This document shows positions 62,196 to 64,000 of a DNA stretch of 64,000 nt, piece by piece. Both the position numbers and the translations under genes were made by a program. The DNA comes from Adiantum capillus-veneris. Lineage: Eukaryota; Streptophyta; Polypodiopsida; Polypodiales; Pteridaceae. Under the pieces are notes generated by a model. It was not told the DNA's origin. It searched no databases and worked only from the letters and a program-made list of their open reading frames with translations. The stretch covers positions 154,563,293 through 154,627,292 of the forward strand of contig CM043958.1 in the NCBI GenBank assembly GCA_014529385.2, written 5' to 3'. Position 1 is the first letter of the stretch, and each line of letters begins with the position of its first letter.

Positions 62196-62635
62196 AGCTC
62201 GCAATCCTCGACGAGAATATCGCGCAAACAACATGCAGTCTTGCAAGAAACAAATCCAATAAAAGCTTCAGTGAAAGATTCCACAATGCATGATGGTCCA
62301 CACAGTGTTCATTTGTCTGAGGGATTCAAAGGCTTCAAAGTTCAAGTTCCTGTGTGTGCGCCGGCAAGACAATTCCCCCATTCTGTTCTTACCATCTCAA
62401 CTAATGTTGCCCTTCTCACGCTCACTGGAAAGCTCAATTTCAGCAGGCTCCATGAGGACGACCAAGAGGCCGACGGATCCTTGCCGTCCGTTGTGGACAG
62501 TGAAGATGTAAGCAACATCAGTGGGCTCATGTCTGCGTCCTGCAAGGATCATGGGGCATTGGGGCCCGGCCGGGGGTGAAGAAACGGGTGCACTTTGCAG
62601 ATGACGTGAGGGAGCGTCGTGGCGACAGTCGATAG
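62196..62635 (+). pseudogene. Possible host gene fragment with a VHFADD motif
   Basis: A frame open from about 62196 to 62579 reads KDSTMHDGPHSVHLSEGFKG, then LNFSRLHEDDQEADGSLPSV and VDSEDVSNISGL. It ends CKDHGALGPGRG*. In another frame GVKKRVHFADDVRERRGDSR follows from 62573 to a stop at 62635. The pattern (acidic serine stretch, then K-K-x-V-H-F-A-D-D) resembles the C-terminus of uncharacterised plant proteins, but I cannot name a family. One base around 62570 would join the frames, so either a frameshift or a splice lies there. The base composition is less AT-rich than the retroelement regions. No ATG is clear. Confidence 0.35.
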
Positions 62636-62870
62636 TACAGACTCAGATTTGCATGTGCAAGAGGTCTGTGCAGTCAGCAGACGACCATCTTCGTCACTAG
62701 ATGCCCTCTCTGTCAATCAAGCAATCAAGCAGAGGTTGGAATTATGTATGTAGAGCTCACACATTGGAGACATTACTCAATTAAAGATTGTTACAATGTA
62801 TTACAATCATTTACAATCGGCAATAAGAGTTTTCAACGTTGCAGCAGAAATGGGCGGCTTCAGCGCGCGC

Positions 62871-62906
<36 letters not shown>

Positions 62907-63564
62907 AAGAGAGAGAGCACGCCATCAAAACTCAGTCCCTGCTGTTCGAAGTAGACGAGGAAAAGATGGAATCCCTGTAAACCGCCCAAGGCAAAATTGC
63001 AAGACAATAATTTGAACGATCCCGATCTCACCGTCAACGGCACAAGTAGGAAGATTCAGAGGATGAAGAGAATTTTCGATGAGCGATATGGCCCTCTCAA
63101 GCTCTCCTATGGTGCACATGGTTTGAAGCTCACCATGGAAGCTCTGGAGTAGAATATTCCCACCTCTGCATCCCATGGGGGGTCTCGCCGCCGTCTGTCT
63201 CCCCAAATTTCAAACTTGAAAGGGTGGCCCAGCGGCTGCGTGGTTGACCTTTTCCACCTTTTACGGTCGATGCCACCAGAACCCGATTGCACACATGAGA
63301 ACAAAAAAAGCAACAAGTTGTTTATTGGCAGCGCAGATGCATGGGAGGCGCCAATAACCCATGCTGCTCTGGCGGAGACGCCGCCATGCAGTCGTCCATA
63401 GTACAGTCCTTTGTGCCTGCGCAAACCCACACCACCCTCCACATTATTCAAGCTTGGTCGTCACTGCAAATATCCTGCAGCTGTCACGCGCGCGCGCGCA
63501 CACACACACACACACATTATTCAAGCTTGGTCGTCAAATATCCTGCAACTGTCACACACTCTGT

Positions 63565-63627
<63 letters not shown>

Positions 63628-64000
63628 CTGGATCTGGATGACAAGCTGTGCGAAGCCGACAATACACAACTCCTTTAAGCTACACCTACAATACTTGAGT
63701 TTATACAGTGCTGCAAGTTGGAGACACAAGTTACACGCTAGGCTAGTCGTTTGGTGAAATTACACAGAGCTATCCAAGCTCGGCACTGCCAGTAGCAAGT
63801 TCAACGTCGGCTGCAAATAGTATTATTTTCAGAATCAACAATTGCATGCGCTGGCAGGTCTACATTTTTCCACTGTCATACATAGATTGTGCTGCTCTTC
63901 GGTCGAGTATAATGAATCCCTTGCTTGTGTTCTATTGGATCACTGCGGAGATGGAAAACGTAGGTTCGGATGTTACTCCAAGTGCCGTAGTACAAATGTT
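62636..64000. other. Gene-free stretch with microsatellites
   Basis: No gene I can support. It contains (GA)n at about 62876-62917, (CG)n(CA)n at about 63487-63516 and (CA)n(GA)n at about 63567-63625, plus a tandem duplication at 63442-63560. Confidence 0.5.
63442..63560. repeat. About 75-bp tandem duplication separated by a CG/CA microsatellite
   Basis: ATTATTCAAGCTTGGTCGTC occurs at 63442 and 63516, followed in each by AAATATCCTGCA(G/A)CTGTCAC. Each unit ends in a CA-type microsatellite. Confidence 0.85.

Noticed and set aside
62925-63206. Minus-strand frame with a GELERAISLIE stretch resembling a pentatricopeptide helix
   Set aside because: One short match, no repeat periodicity and no second PPR motif; judged chance similarity.

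Overview
The window is eukaryotic nuclear DNA from a land plant. The evidence is plant-type Ty1/copia and Ty3/gypsy LTR retrotransposons primed by tRNA-Met-type or tRNA-Asp-like sites, a two-gene CACTA (En/Spm) transposon with spliced plant-type genes, very long GA/CT and CA/GT microsatellites, and no bacterial-style gene packing. The species cannot be named. Large repeat-dense genomes such as ferns, lycophytes, bryophytes or gymnosperms are plausible hosts. I see no intact ordinary host gene; almost everything is transposable-element sequence in nested layers.

Layout. 1-5 kb: old LTR and gag debris, short tandem duplications, and an intronless, stop-riddled DEAD-box RNA helicase copy (4467-4946). 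5-9.9 kb: a gypsy-type LTR (5071-6020) abutting an opposite-strand LTR fragment, then a copia LTR (6798-7008) and a copia protease remnant (9290-9930), with a 203-bp GA tract between. 9.95-12.29 kb: a minus-strand gypsy leader, PBS and LTR end forming a large inverted repeat, cut by a decayed copia element (12282-16600). 18.4-46.5 kb: a plus-strand chromodomain gypsy ('host gypsy') broken by two insertions: a young copia element with 192-bp LTRs and an AAGGG target duplication (21023-27242), and minus-strand gypsy sequence (about 29.05-44.3 kb). A CACTA transposon with a CAA target duplication (46561-54227) sits in the host gypsy 3' LTR. 55.2-58.6 kb: a minus-strand copia with a 635-bp LTR. 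59-64 kb: LTR scraps, tRNA-like sequences, a 485-bp Mutator-like foldback element with a 9-bp target duplication, and a possible host gene fragment.

Most notable points: (1) the minus-strand gypsy encodes two HHCC zinc modules with identical spacing in its integrase and a second retropepsin-like domain after the integrase; (2) its leader carries near-perfect palindromes about 300 bp apart, and a second gypsy leader in the window shows the same spacing with a different palindrome; (3) the young copia element holds a 438-bp inverted repeat and an inverted integrase-RT block between nearly identical LTRs; (4) the CACTA element carries a heavy-metal-associated (HMA) gene fragment with its CxxC motif; (5) the Mutator-like foldback has a tRNA-like sequence in its loop.

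All family assignments come from reading motifs by eye. LTR ends were assigned from TG...CA termini, adjoining primer sites, purine tracts and target duplications where these could be found.
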